Notes: a model not told the origin generated them from the letters alone. 64,000 nt of DNA from SG8-41 sp963802355 (GCA_963802355.1 CAWDIV010000015.1:248001-312000); one strand, 5' to 3'. Numbered from the stretch's first letter, positions 52,743-62,723 are shown. Program-made: numbers and translations.

Positions 52743-54260
52743 ATGACCACCATCAAGCAGCAGGATTTCGTCCAGAGCATCGCCGACGCCTTCCAGTTCA
52801 TCTCCTACTACCATCCTGTCGATTTCATCCGGGCGATGGGCAAGGCTTACGAGGACGAGCAATCGCCCGCGGCCAGGAATGCCATTGCGCAGATCCTCAT
52901 CAACAGCCGCATGTCAGCGGAAGGCCATCGGCCGGTCTGCCAGGACACTGGCATCGCCGTGGTGTTCCTCAAGATTGGAATGAACGTGCGCTGGGAGGCC
53001 GCGCTGAGCGTCCAGGAAATGGTCGACGAGGGCGTACGCCGGGCCTACACCGACAAGGACAATCCGCTGCGCGCGTCCGTGCTGACGGACCCGGATGGCG
53101 CTCGCACGAACACCCGCGACAATTCGCCGGCGGTAGTCCACATGGAGGTCGTGCCGGGAGATCGCGTCGAGGTCAAGCTTGCAGCCAAAGGTGGCGGCTC
53201 CGAGAGCAAGTCGCGCTTTGCCGTCCTCAACCCGAGCGACGACGTGGTGGAGTGGATACTCGGCCAGGTGCCGACCATGGGGGGCGACTGGTGCCCGCCC
53301 GGCATGCTGGGCGTCGGCATCGGCGGCACGCCCGAAAAGGCAATGGTGCTGGCAAAGGAATCGCTGATGGCGCACATCGACATCAACGAGCTCAAACAGC
53401 GCGGCGCGAAGAACCGGGCCGAGGAGCTCCGCCTCGAGCTGTTCGAAAAAGTCAACGCGCTCGGCATCGGCGCGCAAGGCCTGGGCGGACTCGCCACGGT
53501 CCTCGACGTCAAGGTGCTCGACTACCCCACCCATGCGGTGATGAAACCGGTCGCGATCGTGCCGAACTGCGCGGCGACGCGTCACATCGAGTTTCACCTG
53601 GACGGCAGCGGCCCGGCCCGTTTCGAGGCGCCGAGTCTCGACAACTGGCCCAGGATCGCTCTCGATCTGGCCGCCGGCGCGAAGCGCGTCAACCTGGAGA
53701 CGCTGACCAAGACCGAGACCGCCACGTGGAAAGCCGGCGATCGCCTGCTGCTCACCGGGAAGATCCTCACCGGGCGCGATGCCGCTCACAAGCGGCTCAC
53801 CGACCTGATGGCCAAAGGTGAAAAGTTGCCGGTGGATCTCGCCAACCGCCTCATCTACTACGTCGGCCCGGTGGACGCCGTGCGCGACGAGGTCGTCGGC
53901 CCCGCCGGCCCCACCACGTCCCGCCGCATGGACAAGTTCATGGACACCATGCTCGGCAAAACCGGCATGCTGGGCTCGATCGGGAAATCGGAGCGCGGCG
54001 CGGACGCCGTGAAGGTGATCAAGCAGCACAAGGGCGTTCACCTGATCGCGATAGGCGGCGCCGCCTACCTGGTATCCAAAGCCATCCGTGGCGCGCGCGT
54101 GCTTGCCTTCAAGGACCTCGGCATGGAAGCGATCCACGAGTTCGACGTCAAGGACATGCCCGTCACGGTGGCGGTAGACGCCGGAGGCAACGCCGTGCAC
54201 GAGAGCGGCCCGCGCGAATGGCGCATGAAGATCGGAAAAATCCCGGTCGCGGTCGCATAA
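52743..54260 (+). CDS. fumA: Fumarate hydratase, class I (iron-sulfur)
   Basis: 505 residues from ATG 52743 behind GGAGGATTTC. N-terminal cluster-binding domain with GHRPVCQDTGIAVVFLKIG, PAVVHMEVVPGDRVEVKL, SESKSRFAVLNPSDDVV, VPTMGGDWCPPGMLGVGIGG, and the C-terminal swivel domain (GPTTSRRMDKFMDTMLGKTG; HLIAIGGAAYLVSKAI). Interconverts malate and fumarate with an oxygen-sensitive [4Fe-4S] cluster, fitting its place just before the fumarate reductase operon. Confidence 0.95.
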   Translation: MTTIKQQDFVQSIADAFQFISYYHPVDFIRAMGKAYEDEQSPAARNAIAQILINSRMSAEGHRPVCQDTGIAVVFLKIGMNVRWEAALSVQEMVDEGVRRAYTDKDNPLRASVLTDPDGARTNTRDNSPAVVHMEVVPGDRVEVKLAAKGGGSESKSRFAVLNPSDDVVEWILGQVPTMGGDWCPPGMLGVGIGGTPEKAMVLAKESLMAHIDINELKQRGAKNRAEELRLELFEKVNALGIGAQGLGGLATVLDVKVLDYPTHAVMKPVAIVPNCAATRHIEFHLDGSGPARFEAPSLDNWPRIALDLAAGAKRVNLETLTKTETATWKAGDRLLLTGKILTGRDAAHKRLTDLMAKGEKLPVDLANRLIYYVGPVDAVRDEVVGPAGPTTSRRMDKFMDTMLGKTGMLGSIGKSERGADAVKVIKQHKGVHLIAIGGAAYLVSKAIRGARVLAFKDLGMEAIHEFDVKDMPVTVAVDAGGNAVHESGPREWRMKIGKIPVAVA

Positions 54261-54279
54261 AAGGGGATAGCGTTTGTAG

Positions 54280-54293
54280 TTGATCCGGATCAA
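54280..54293. promoter_or_regulatory. FNR/ANR-type binding site upstream of frdA
   Basis: TTGATCCGGATCAA is a perfect match to the FNR consensus TTGAT-N4-ATCAA. Its centre is 66 bases before the frdA start codon, a workable place for activation of frdABCD under oxygen limitation. Confidence 0.85.
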
Positions 54294-54352
54294 GCCGGGA
54301 TTTCGATTCGTCAGAGTGCTGCAAGATTGTCCGCCAGCGGGAGGGGTAACAG

Positions 54353-56122
54353 ATGCAATCGGTACGGACGGATGTCGTAGTGGTCGGCGGCGGAGGCGCG
54401 GGACTGCGCGCGGCGATCGCGGTGGCGGAAAGTGATCCGCGGCTGAGCATAGCTCTCGTCTCGAAGGTCGTGCCCATGCGCAGCCACACGGTCGCCGCCG
54501 AGGGGGGCTCGGCCGGCGCCATCCGCGAGGACGACAGCCTCAACAGCCACTTCGACGATACCGTTGGCGGCGGCGACTGGCTCTGCGACCAGGACGTGGT
54601 CGAATTCTTCGTCGCCAATTGCACCGAGGCGATGACGCAACTCGAGCATTGGGGTTGCCCGTGGAGCCGCACGGAAGACGGGCACGTCAACGTCCGCTTC
54701 TTCGGCGGCATGAAGGTCCAGCGCACGTGGTTCGCCGCGGACAAGACCGGCTTCCACATGCTGCACACGCTGTTCCAGACGTCCCTCAAGTATCCGTCGA
54801 TCAAGCGCTACGACGAGTATTTCTGCGCCGACCTGATCGTGGAAGACGGCCGTGTGCAGGGCGTGGTCGCGATCGACATCGCGACCGGGGAATTTTTGCT
54901 GATCGAATGCAAGGCGGCGGTCATGTGCACCGGGGGCGCAGGACGCGTGTTCGGCCAGAACACCAACGCCGGCATCGTCACCGGCGACGGCATGGGTATC
55001 GCCTACCGCCATGGTGTCCCCTTGCGCGACATGGAATTCGTCCAGTATCACCCCACGGCCCTCCCCGGCAGCGGGGTGCTCATCACGGAAGGCTGCCGCG
55101 GCGAAGGCGGAATACTCACCAACAAGGACGGTTATCGCTACCTCCAGGACTACGGCCTCGGCCCGCCCGACCCGTCGCCGCGCCCGAAGGCGATGGAGCT
55201 CGGGCCGCGCGACCGCCTGTCGCAAGCGTTCTGGCACGAGGAGCAGAAAGGGCGGACGGCGAGCACTCCGCAGGGGCAGGCGGTCTGGCTCGACCTGCGC
55301 CACCTGGGTGCCGCGAAGATCCACGAACGCCTGCCGCTCATAACCGAGGTCGCTAAGACCTTCATGGGGGTGGATCCCGTCGTGGCCCCGATCCCGGTGC
55401 GCCCCGCCGTGCACTACACGATGGGCGGCATCCTCTGCAACGGTCAGACCGAGACCCCCCTCAAGGGCCTCTACGCGGCGGGCGAATGCTCGAGCGTGGG
55501 CATCCACGGCGCGAACCGCCTCGGCTCCAATTCGCTTGCGGAGATCGTGGTGTTCGGCAAAGTGGCCGGCGAGCAGGCTGCTCAATACGCGAAAGTGGCG
55601 CCGGCCGGCCGTCCCGACGCCGCGCGCAAACAGGCGGAGGCCGCCGAGAGCCGGTTGCTTGCGATGCTGGGCCGCGACCGGGGCGAGCGCTTTGCGACGA
55701 TTCGCGACGAGATGCACGCCGCCATGGAAACGGGCGTCGGCATCTACCGCAAGGCCGACACCATGCAGGCGGCATGCGCCAAGCTCGCGGTTCTGCGCGA
55801 CCGCTACCGGCGCGGGCTCAAGCTCGACGATCGCAACCGCGCGTTCAACACCGAATGGCTGTCGGCGATCGAGCTCGGCTTCACGCTCGAGATCGCCGAG
55901 GTGATCGCGCAGTCGGCGCTCAATCGCAGGGAATCGCGCGGCGCGCACACCTGGCTCGACGAGTTCACGGAGCGCGACGACGACAACTACCTGAAGCATA
56001 CGCTCGCCTACCGCACCGGCGACGGGCCGCCCCGTCTGGACTACGCGCCGGTGACCATCACCAGATCGCAGCCCAAGGAGCGGGTCTATGGCGGCGAGGG
56101 CAAGTACGTCGAGTTGACCTGA
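54353..56122 (+). CDS. frdA: Fumarate reductase flavoprotein subunit FrdA
   Basis: 589 residues. FAD fold TDVVVVGGGGAGLRAAIAVA, covalent-FAD His45 in PMRSHTVAAEGGSAGAI, substrate motifs GGDWLCDQDVVEFFVANC, VQYHPTALPGSGVLITEGCR, HYTMGGILCN and ECSSVGIHGANRLGSNSLAE. Residue pattern follows enterobacterial FrdA more closely than SdhA (TQLEHWGCPWSR, TGFHMLHTLFQTSL). Terminal reductase of anaerobic fumarate respiration, menaquinol-linked. First gene of frdABCD. Confidence 0.95.
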   Translation: MQSVRTDVVVVGGGGAGLRAAIAVAESDPRLSIALVSKVVPMRSHTVAAEGGSAGAIREDDSLNSHFDDTVGGGDWLCDQDVVEFFVANCTEAMTQLEHWGCPWSRTEDGHVNVRFFGGMKVQRTWFAADKTGFHMLHTLFQTSLKYPSIKRYDEYFCADLIVEDGRVQGVVAIDIATGEFLLIECKAAVMCTGGAGRVFGQNTNAGIVTGDGMGIAYRHGVPLRDMEFVQYHPTALPGSGVLITEGCRGEGGILTNKDGYRYLQDYGLGPPDPSPRPKAMELGPRDRLSQAFWHEEQKGRTASTPQGQAVWLDLRHLGAAKIHERLPLITEVAKTFMGVDPVVAPIPVRPAVHYTMGGILCNGQTETPLKGLYAAGECSSVGIHGANRLGSNSLAEIVVFGKVAGEQAAQYAKVAPAGRPDAARKQAEAAESRLLAMLGRDRGERFATIRDEMHAAMETGVGIYRKADTMQAACAKLAVLRDRYRRGLKLDDRNRAFNTEWLSAIELGFTLEIAEVIAQSALNRRESRGAHTWLDEFTERDDDNYLKHTLAYRTGDGPPRLDYAPVTITRSQPKERVYGGEGKYVELT

Positions 56123-56131
56123 GGACCGCGC

Positions 56132-56887
56132 ATGGCTGATACCAAGACAATCGAGATCGAGGTGCTGCGCTACAACCCGGAGAAGGACGCCGAGCCGCAC
56201 TTCCAGTCCTTCCAGGTTCCCTTCTCGGACGATACGTCGGTGCTGCAGGGCCTGCTGTACATCAAGGACCACCTGGATGGCAGCCTCACCTTCCGCTGGT
56301 CGTGCCGCATGGCGATCTGCGGCAGCTGCGGCAAGATGGTGAACGGCAGGCCGGAGCTTTCCTGTCACACGTTCCTGCGCAACTACTATCCCGGCCCGGT
56401 GCGCATCGAGCCCCTCAATCATTTCCCGATCGTGCGCGACCTCGTAATCGACCAGAGCGATTTCCTGAAGAAGCTCGAATCGGTCAAGCCTTACATCATC
56501 CCGCGCGAGCAGAAGGACGTGCAAGACGGCGAATACGTGCAAACGCCGAGCCAGCTGCACAAGTACTACCAGTATTCCCAGTGCATCAACTGCCTGCTCT
56601 GCTATGCCGCCTGCCCGCAGTACGGCCTCAAGCCGGGATTCACCGGGCCGGCGGCGCTCGCGCTGCTGCACCGCTACAACTCGGACTCGCGCGATCGGGG
56701 GTGGGAGGAGCGCGCGGAAGTCCTGAACGCGGAGCAAGGCGTGTGGGACTGCACCCTGGTGGGCTACTGCTCCGAGGTGTGCCCGAAGCACGTGGATCCC
56801 GCCCACGCGATCAACCAGAACAAGGTCAACAGCACGATGGATTATTTCGGCGTGCTCAAGCTCCTCATGCCCAAGGGAGGTGGCTGA
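56132..56887 (+). CDS. frdB: Fumarate reductase iron-sulfur subunit FrdB
   Basis: 251 residues. [2Fe-2S] ligands in SCRMAICGSCGKMVNGRPEL, then C; [4Fe-4S] and [3Fe-4S] ligands in CINCLLCYAACPQYG and GYCSEVCPKHVDPAHAINQN. Normal length. Starts 9 bases after frdA and overlaps frdC (TGATG). Confidence 0.95.
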   Translation: MADTKTIEIEVLRYNPEKDAEPHFQSFQVPFSDDTSVLQGLLYIKDHLDGSLTFRWSCRMAICGSCGKMVNGRPELSCHTFLRNYYPGPVRIEPLNHFPIVRDLVIDQSDFLKKLESVKPYIIPREQKDVQDGEYVQTPSQLHKYYQYSQCINCLLCYAACPQYGLKPGFTGPAALALLHRYNSDSRDRGWEERAEVLNAEQGVWDCTLVGYCSEVCPKHVDPAHAINQNKVNSTMDYFGVLKLLMPKGGG

Positions 56888-57280
56888 TGGCCCAGGTCAA
56901 GACGTACGTGCGCCCCATGCAAGGCTGGTGGCGGAGAAACCCGTTTTTCAGGCGCTACATGATCAGGGAAGCGAGCTGCGTCTTCCTCGCGATCTATACG
57001 ATCATCCTGCTGGTGGGCCTGCTCCGGCTCACCCAAGGCGAGGCCGCCTATGAGGCCTGGCGCACGGCGCTGACCAGCCCGGTCTCCATCCTCTTTCACT
57101 GGCTCGCGCTGCTGACGGTCGGCTATCACGCCTACACCTGGTGGAAGGTGGCGCCGAAGACTGCGCCGGACATTCGCATCGGCGGCCGCCCTCTGCCGGA
57201 GCTCGTGATCACGGGAGGAGGCTGGCTGGCGACGCTCGCTGCTTCCGTCGATCATCTACGTCATCGTGCGGTGGATGTAG
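56887..57280 (+). CDS. frdC: Fumarate reductase membrane subunit FrdC (one frameshift near the end)
   Basis: ATG 56887 (MAQVKTYVRPMQGWWRRNPF). Three helices, with RRYMIREASCVFLAIYTIIL, SILFHWLALLTVGYHAYTWW and a third that reads GGWLATLAASV; an extra base near 57250 (GTCGATCATC) shifts the end. With it removed the tail reads VIIYVIVRWM and stops at 57278-57280, 2 bases before frdD. As given, the frame runs on into frdD and makes a false fusion. Anchors FrdAB and binds quinol. Confidence 0.92.
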
Positions 57281-57282
57281 AC

Positions 57283-57639
57283 ATGAAACGCTCCCACGAA
57301 CCCATCTTCTGGTCGCTCTTCGGGGCCGGCGGCGTCCTCTCCGCGCTCGTCGCGCCGATCCTGATCTTCATCACCGGGATCATCGCGCCCATCGGCTTGT
57401 GGATGCCGCCGCAGGCGCTCGACTACACACGGGTGCTCGGGTTTGCCCAGCACTGGATCGGCAAGGCCTTCCTGCTGGCGGTGATCTCGTTGTTCCTGTT
57501 TCACGCCGCGCACCGCATCTACCACGGACTGCACGACATCGGGGTGCATGCCGGAACCGGAACCATGGTAGCGAGCTATGGGGGGGCGCTGCTCGGCACG
57601 CTGGCTGCGGCCTTTCTGTTGCTCAAAATAGGCTTCTGA
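57283..57639 (+). CDS. frdD: Fumarate reductase membrane subunit FrdD
   Basis: 118 residues from ATG 57283 (MKRSHEPIFWSLFGAGGVLS). Three helices and the family motif PIGLWMPPQALDYTRVLGFA, then FLFHAAHRIYHGLHDIGVHA. Quinol-binding partner of FrdC. Last gene of the frd operon. Confidence 0.94.
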   Translation: MKRSHEPIFWSLFGAGGVLSALVAPILIFITGIIAPIGLWMPPQALDYTRVLGFAQHWIGKAFLLAVISLFLFHAAHRIYHGLHDIGVHAGTGTMVASYGGALLGTLAAAFLLLKIGF

Positions 57640-57664
57640 CGCCGCTGTTCAAGGGGAGAAGAAC

Positions 57665-59110
57665 ATGAACTGGAAAGCCATAGCGCCCATCGCCGTCGCC
57701 ATCATCATCGCACTCATCCCCGCTCCCGAAGGACTGCCGCAGCATGCGTGGTATTTCTTCGCGATCTTCGTCGGCGTGATCGTGGGCCTCATGTTCGAGC
57801 CGCTGCCGGGAGGCGCGATCGGGCTCATCGGCGTCACGCTGGTGACCGTGCTGTCCCCGTGGGTTTTCTTCAGCCCGGAGCAGCTGGCGAAGCCCGGCTT
57901 CAATGATGCCCGCGCCGCGTTGAGCTGGGCGTTGTCCGGGTTCTCCAACACCACGGTGTGGCTGATCTTCGGCGCCTTCATGTTCGCCCTCGGCTACGAC
58001 AAGACCGGGCTCGGGCGCCGTATCGCGCTGCTCCTCGTCAGGGCGATGGGCCGCAAGACGCTCACGCTGGGATACGCGGTGGTAATTGCGGACCTGCTGC
58101 TCGCGCCATTTACACCATCGAACACGGCGCGCAGCGGCGGCACGATCTATCCGGTGATCCGCAATCTGCCCCCGCTATACCAATCCATGCCGAACGATCC
58201 GTCGATGCGGCGCATGGGCTCCTACCTGATGTGGGTGGCAATCTCCGCAACCTGCGTTACGAGCTCGATGTTCCTCACCGCGTTCGCGCCTAACCTCCTT
58301 GCGACCGAGCTGGTGAAGAAGATCGCGAAGGTCGAGTTCGCGTGGCTCGACTGGTTCACCTATTTCGCCCCCGTCGGCATTCTGTTGCTGGTGCTGGTCC
58401 CCTTGCTCGCCTACTGGCTCTATCCGCCGGAGGTGAAGGAGGGGGCGGAAGTCCCGGCGTGGGCGGCCCAGGAACTCGAGAAGATGGGGCCGCTCAGCCA
58501 GCGGGAAATCACGCTGGGGATCCTCGTCGTGATCGCCCTGGTGCTGTGGATTTTCGGCGGCGACATCATGGAGGCCACCACCGCCGCCATCGTCGTGATC
58601 TGCCTGATGCTGGTGCTCAAGATCGTCACGTGGGACGACATCATCTCCAATAAATCCGCATGGAACACGCTGGCGTGGTTCGCGACGCTGGTCGCCCTCG
58701 CCGGCGGCCTGAGCCAGGTTGGATTCGTCAAGTGGTTCGCGGAGGTCGTTGGCGGGCAACTGAGCGGCGTGTCGCCCACGATGGCAGTCGCCGCGCTGCT
58801 GGCGATCAACTTCTTCGGCCACTACCTGTTTGCAAGCGGTACCGCCCACGTCACCGCCATGATCCCGGTGCTGCTCGCGGTGGCCTCCACGATTCCGGGG
58901 GTCAACATGCACACGCTCGCGCTCGGGCTGTGCCTGCAGCTCGGCATCATGGGCATCATCACCCCGTTCGCGAGCGGCCCCAGCCCGGTCTACTACGGCA
59001 GCGGGTATCTGCCGGCGGCGGACTACTGGCGCCTGGGCGCGATCTTCGGCTTGATCTTTTTCATCGCGTTCATGGTGATCGGCGTGCCTTGGATCCTGTT
59101 CATACGGTGA
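57665..59110 (+). CDS. DASS/CitT-type dicarboxylate antiporter
   Basis: 481 residues with about 12 membrane helices. Divalent anion:Na+ symporter (DASS/SLC13) family, CitT/TtdT branch: APFTPSNTARSGGTIYPVIR (SNT substrate motif), second half SGTAHVTAMIPVLLAVASTI, TPFASGPSPVYYGSGYLPAA. Likely exchanges succinate for fumarate, tartrate or citrate, which suits its place 25 bases after frdD. Confidence 0.9.
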   Translation: MNWKAIAPIAVAIIIALIPAPEGLPQHAWYFFAIFVGVIVGLMFEPLPGGAIGLIGVTLVTVLSPWVFFSPEQLAKPGFNDARAALSWALSGFSNTTVWLIFGAFMFALGYDKTGLGRRIALLLVRAMGRKTLTLGYAVVIADLLLAPFTPSNTARSGGTIYPVIRNLPPLYQSMPNDPSMRRMGSYLMWVAISATCVTSSMFLTAFAPNLLATELVKKIAKVEFAWLDWFTYFAPVGILLLVLVPLLAYWLYPPEVKEGAEVPAWAAQELEKMGPLSQREITLGILVVIALVLWIFGGDIMEATTAAIVVICLMLVLKIVTWDDIISNKSAWNTLAWFATLVALAGGLSQVGFVKWFAEVVGGQLSGVSPTMAVAALLAINFFGHYLFASGTAHVTAMIPVLLAVASTIPGVNMHTLALGLCLQLGIMGIITPFASGPSPVYYGSGYLPAADYWRLGAIFGLIFFIAFMVIGVPWILFIR

Positions 59111-59165
59111 GCGTCGCCCGCTTCCGCGGCTCATGCCCGCCCGTGGCATGAGGCCTCGCTGCGCA

Positions 59166-60696
59166 ATGAACGTCGCCACCGTCCGCCGCATCGGCCTGTT
59201 CGGCGGGCCGATCCTTGGGCTCGTCTGCTATTACCTGCTGCCCCAGTATTACTCGACCGGCCCCGGCGAATGGGTCGAGTTCTCGCGCGCCGGGCGCACT
59301 ACGCTTGGAATGATGGTCTGGATGGCCGCGTGGTGGCTCACCGAGGCGGTGGATATCGAGGTCACCGCCCTGCTGCCGATCGTCGACCTTCCCGCTCCTG
59401 GGCATCGCGCCGCTGTCCAAGGTCCTGCCGCCCTACGCCGCGGACGTGATCTTCCTCTTCATGGGCGGCTTCATCATCGGGCTCGCCATCGAGCGCTGGG
59501 GCCTCGACCGGCGCATCGCTTTCTTCACGCTGCGCCTGGTCGGCGCGCGCCCGGGCGCCATCATCGGCGGCTTCATGGCGGTCACTGCGTTCCTCAGCAT
59601 GTGGGTCTCGAATACCGCGTGCGCGGCCATGATGGTGCCGATCGCGCTGAGCGTCATCGACCTCGTGTTGCGCACCCGCACCGGCGTCGGCTTGAAGGAG
59701 TCGGGCGGGATACCTCAGGACCGCATTCCCGAGCGCAACTTCGCCACCGGCCTCCTGCTCTGCGTCGCCTACGCGGCGTCGATCGGCGGGGTTGCGACCA
59801 TCATCGGCTCACCGCCCAACGGCATCGCGGTGCGCTACATCCAGCAGACGTTCCAGAAGGAAGTGAGCTTCTTCGACTGGCTGCTGGTGGGCGGGCCGTT
59901 CACGCTCATCTTCCTGCCGATCGCGTGGCTGCTGGTCACCCGCGTTCTGTTTCGCTCCGAGATGGGCGAGATCGAGGGCGGCCGGCAGTATTTCGGCGAG
60001 GAGTATCGCAAGCTCGGGCCTCTCACGCGGGGCGAGAAGATCGTGCTGGCCGTCTTTTCCGTCACCGCCATGCTCTGGATATTCAGCCCGCTGCTCAAGC
60101 CCATTGCGGTCGCGGGCATGAAGCCGCTCGCCGGGCTCTCCGACGCGGGCATTGCCATGCTGGCGGCCATGGCGCTATTTCTGATCCCGGTGGACCGCGC
60201 CAAGGGCGTGCGCGCCATGGACTGGGACACGGCCGTGAAGCTCCCCTGGGGCGTGCTGATGCTGTTCGGCGGAGGCCTCACGCTCGCGGCCTCCATTGAA
60301 GCGAACGGCGTGTCGGAGTTCATCGGCAACTCGAGTCGCGGCCTCTCCGGGTTGCATCCCCTCCTCCTGCTGCTCGCCATCACGACCATGACGGTGTTCC
60401 TGTCGGAGCTCACCTCCAACACGGCGCAGGTCGCGACCATGGTGCCGGTGCTCGCGGCGATGGCGCCGGTGCTGGGGATGAACCCGTACGTCCTGATCCT
60501 CGCGTGCACGCTCGGCGCAAGCAGCGCCTACATGATGCCGGTCGGAACGCCGCCGAACGCGATCGTGTTCGGGACCGGATTGATCCGGATGCCGCAGATG
60601 ATGAAGGCCGGCTTCTGGCTGAACCTCGCCGGCATACTTGTCATCGTCGCGCTGTCCTGGCTGTTCATCACGCCGCTGCTCGGCAACGTCTATTAG
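59166..60696 (+). CDS. SLC13/DASS-family sodium:dicarboxylate symporter (one frameshift)
   Basis: ATG 59166 (MNVATVRRIGLFGGPILGLV). First part VEFSRAGRTTLGMMVWMAAW, WWLTEAVDIEVTALLPI, then an extra base near 59388 and the rest in the next frame (PLSKVLPPYAADVIFLFMGG). SNT motif MWVSNTACAAMMVPIALSVI, second SNT SELTSNTAQVATMVPVLAAM, and SAYMMPVGTPPNAIVFGTG. Na+-coupled C4-dicarboxylate uptake is the family norm. Different branch from the preceding transporter. Confidence 0.9.
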
Positions 60697-60759
60697 CTTT
60701 CCCGGTAAAAAACCCGGGGGAGTGCGCGGGCGCGGCGCGCTATGCGTGATGCCGCGGGC

Positions 60760-62448
60760 TCATTCGCGGTGCGCGCGCCAGATGCCGTAGATGATCCAGA
60801 CGCTGCTGGCGAAGGCCAGCAGGTAGCCGGTCAGGCCCACGGCCGTCAGCACGGGGATGCCGAAGAGCGTCGGACCTTCCGGCACTGACATGACGATCGC
60901 CGAGCCGATGACCAGCGACGCGGTCATGATTCCCACGGTACCGCGGTTGAGCGCGCGCTCCATGCGGCTCCCGAACTGGTCCAGCCGCTTGATATCCAGG
61001 CCGATCCGGGTCTTGCCGCGGCGCGCTTCGCGCAGCAGCCGCGCGAAATCACGCGGGACGCTGCCGACGAGATTGAAGAACCCATTCAGCGCCCCCTGCC
61101 CGCGGCGCAGCAGCTCCATGGGCTGGTAGCGCTCGTCGAGCGCGCTGCGCAGGAGCGGCGCCAGGTGCTCGATGATGTGGACGTCAGGGTCGTACTGGCG
61201 CCCCAGGCCCTCCAGCGTGAGGAGCGCCTTGAACATCATGGACAGGTCGGAAGGGAGCACGATCGAGTGCTCGCGCACGATGGCGGAGAAATCGCGCACG
61301 ACGCTCCCGATGCGGATGCTCTTCAACGGCACGTCCTCGAACTCGAACACCAGCTCGTTCACGTCGGCCGCGAGCTTCGCCTCGTCCACGTAGGCGTCTC
61401 CCGCCCAGTCGAGCAGCACGTCGAGCATCGGCTCCTGCTCCATGCGCGCGAGCCCGGCGAGGAGATCGATCACCTGGCTGCGCCGCTGCGGCGAGAGCCG
61501 CCCCACCATGCCGAAGTCGATGATCACCATGCGGTGGTCCGGCAGGTAGATCACGTTGCCCGGATGCGGGTCGGCGTGGAAGAAGCCGTGGATCAGGATC
61601 TGCCGCAGGAAGAACTGGGTGCCGCGCGCGGCGAGGATCTTGCGGTCCAGCCCCGCCGCGTCCACCGCCGCCGGATCGGTGGCCGGTATGCCCTCGACGT
61701 GCTCCTGGACCAGCAGCGCGTCGCTCGTCCACTCCGGGTAGACACGGGGAATGACGATATGGGGATCGCCGGCGAAGTTCTTCGCGAAGCGCTCGATGTT
61801 CCGCGTCTCGGTGGCGAAGTCGATCTCGCGCTCGAGCGACCGCGTGAATTGCGCCGCGATCTCCACCGGCTGGTAACGCCGTGCTTCCGGCATCTCGGAC
61901 TCGACCAGCGCGGCCACGCGCCGCAGCAGCCGCAGGTCCGCCTCGATCTTGGCGCGCACCCCCGGCCGCCGGATCTTGAGCACGACCGGAGTGCCGTCCT
62001 GGAGCTTCGCGCGGTGCACCTGCGCGATCGAAGCAGCAGCGAGCGCCGTCGTCTCGAGATCCCGAAAGACCTCGAACGGCGAGCGCCCGAGCGCGCGCTC
62101 CAGTTCCGGCAACAGCTCGTCGAAGCTCACCGGCGGAACGTTCGCCTGCAGCTTCTCGAACTCGGCGATCCAGCTCGGGGGGAAGAGATCCACGCGCGTC
62201 GCCATCACCTGCCCGAGCTTGACGAAAGCCGGCCCGAGCTCCTCGAGCGCCATGCGGATGCGCTGCGGCGGATCGAGCTTGACCGACTCGCCCGCCTCGC
62301 CCCAGCGCAGGATGCGGCCCGCGCTCTCGAGCACGCCGGCGATGCCTATCCTCTGCACGAAGTCGCCAAGGCCGTGCCGGATCAGGACCGAGGTGATCTC
62401 ATGCAGACGCGGCAGCTCGCGCATCATGCCGAAGGTATGGCGCAGCAT
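60760..62448 (-). CDS. ubiB: UbiB/AarF atypical kinase for ubiquinone synthesis
   Basis: 562 residues. ABC1/UbiB motifs: LGPAFVKLGQVMATRVDLFP (KxGQ), AAASIAQVHRAKLQDGTPVV (A-rich loop), IHGFFHADPHPGNVIYLPDH and VIIDFGMVGRLSPQRR (metal site). Two C-terminal membrane helices (GIMTASLVIGSAIVMSV; LLAFASSVWIIYGIWR). An ATPase needed for aerobic ubiquinone synthesis. Converges with the dicarboxylate transporter gene. Confidence 0.93.
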   Translation of the reverse strand: MLRHTFGMMRELPRLHEITSVLIRHGLGDFVQRIGIAGVLESAGRILRWGEAGESVKLDPPQRIRMALEELGPAFVKLGQVMATRVDLFPPSWIAEFEKLQANVPPVSFDELLPELERALGRSPFEVFRDLETTALAAASIAQVHRAKLQDGTPVVLKIRRPGVRAKIEADLRLLRRVAALVESEMPEARRYQPVEIAAQFTRSLEREIDFATETRNIERFAKNFAGDPHIVIPRVYPEWTSDALLVQEHVEGIPATDPAAVDAAGLDRKILAARGTQFFLRQILIHGFFHADPHPGNVIYLPDHRMVIIDFGMVGRLSPQRRSQVIDLLAGLARMEQEPMLDVLLDWAGDAYVDEAKLAADVNELVFEFEDVPLKSIRIGSVVRDFSAIVREHSIVLPSDLSMMFKALLTLEGLGRQYDPDVHIIEHLAPLLRSALDERYQPMELLRRGQGALNGFFNLVGSVPRDFARLLREARRGKTRIGLDIKRLDQFGSRMERALNRGTVGIMTASLVIGSAIVMSVPEGPTLFGIPVLTAVGLTGYLLAFASSVWIIYGIWRAHRE

Positions 62449-62579
62449 CGCCTCTAGCAGCCTGTCGTACTTACCTTGATGAACGATTGGCGTGAACGCA
62501 TGGGATCGCTCGGGCTAGAATCGAGCCGACGGGCTGTAATGGGATATTTATTGGTCCGGAATCGTCAGTTTCAGGTGTA

Positions 62580-62657
62580 CTACATCCGGTGCATCCGCTT
62601 CACATTGTAAGCAAGGCACACCAGATCCCATTCGCCGCTGACGTGGTTCCGGATGAC
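62580..62657 (-). pseudogene. C-terminal remnant of a transposase
   Basis: About 24 codons ending in TAG at 62580-62582: VIRNHVSGEWDLVCLAYNVK, then RMHRM. A GEWxLVCxAxNxKRM ending is typical of IS1182-group transposases. A stop codon precedes it in frame, so nothing more survives. Same orientation and possibly same family as the element at the left edge of the window. Confidence 0.55.
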
Positions 62658-62723
62658 AGCAACCCGCTACAATCCGCCTTTCCATTTAGCAGCTTGTCGG
62701 GACAGCGAAAGCCCGGAAAGCTG

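Noticed and set aside
54311..56806. An 831-codon antisense frame over frdA/frdB
   Set aside because: Shadow of frdA and frdB, which are unmistakable; no start site or motif on the other strand.
56887..57639. A natural FrdC-FrdD fusion protein
   Set aside because: Removing one base near 57250 restores the normal FrdC end and a stop 2 bases before the FrdD start, so an indel explains it.
60700..60718. Terminator between the SLC13 gene and ubiB
   Set aside because: CCCGG and CCGGG flank an A-rich loop but give only 5 bp and no T-run; too weak to call.
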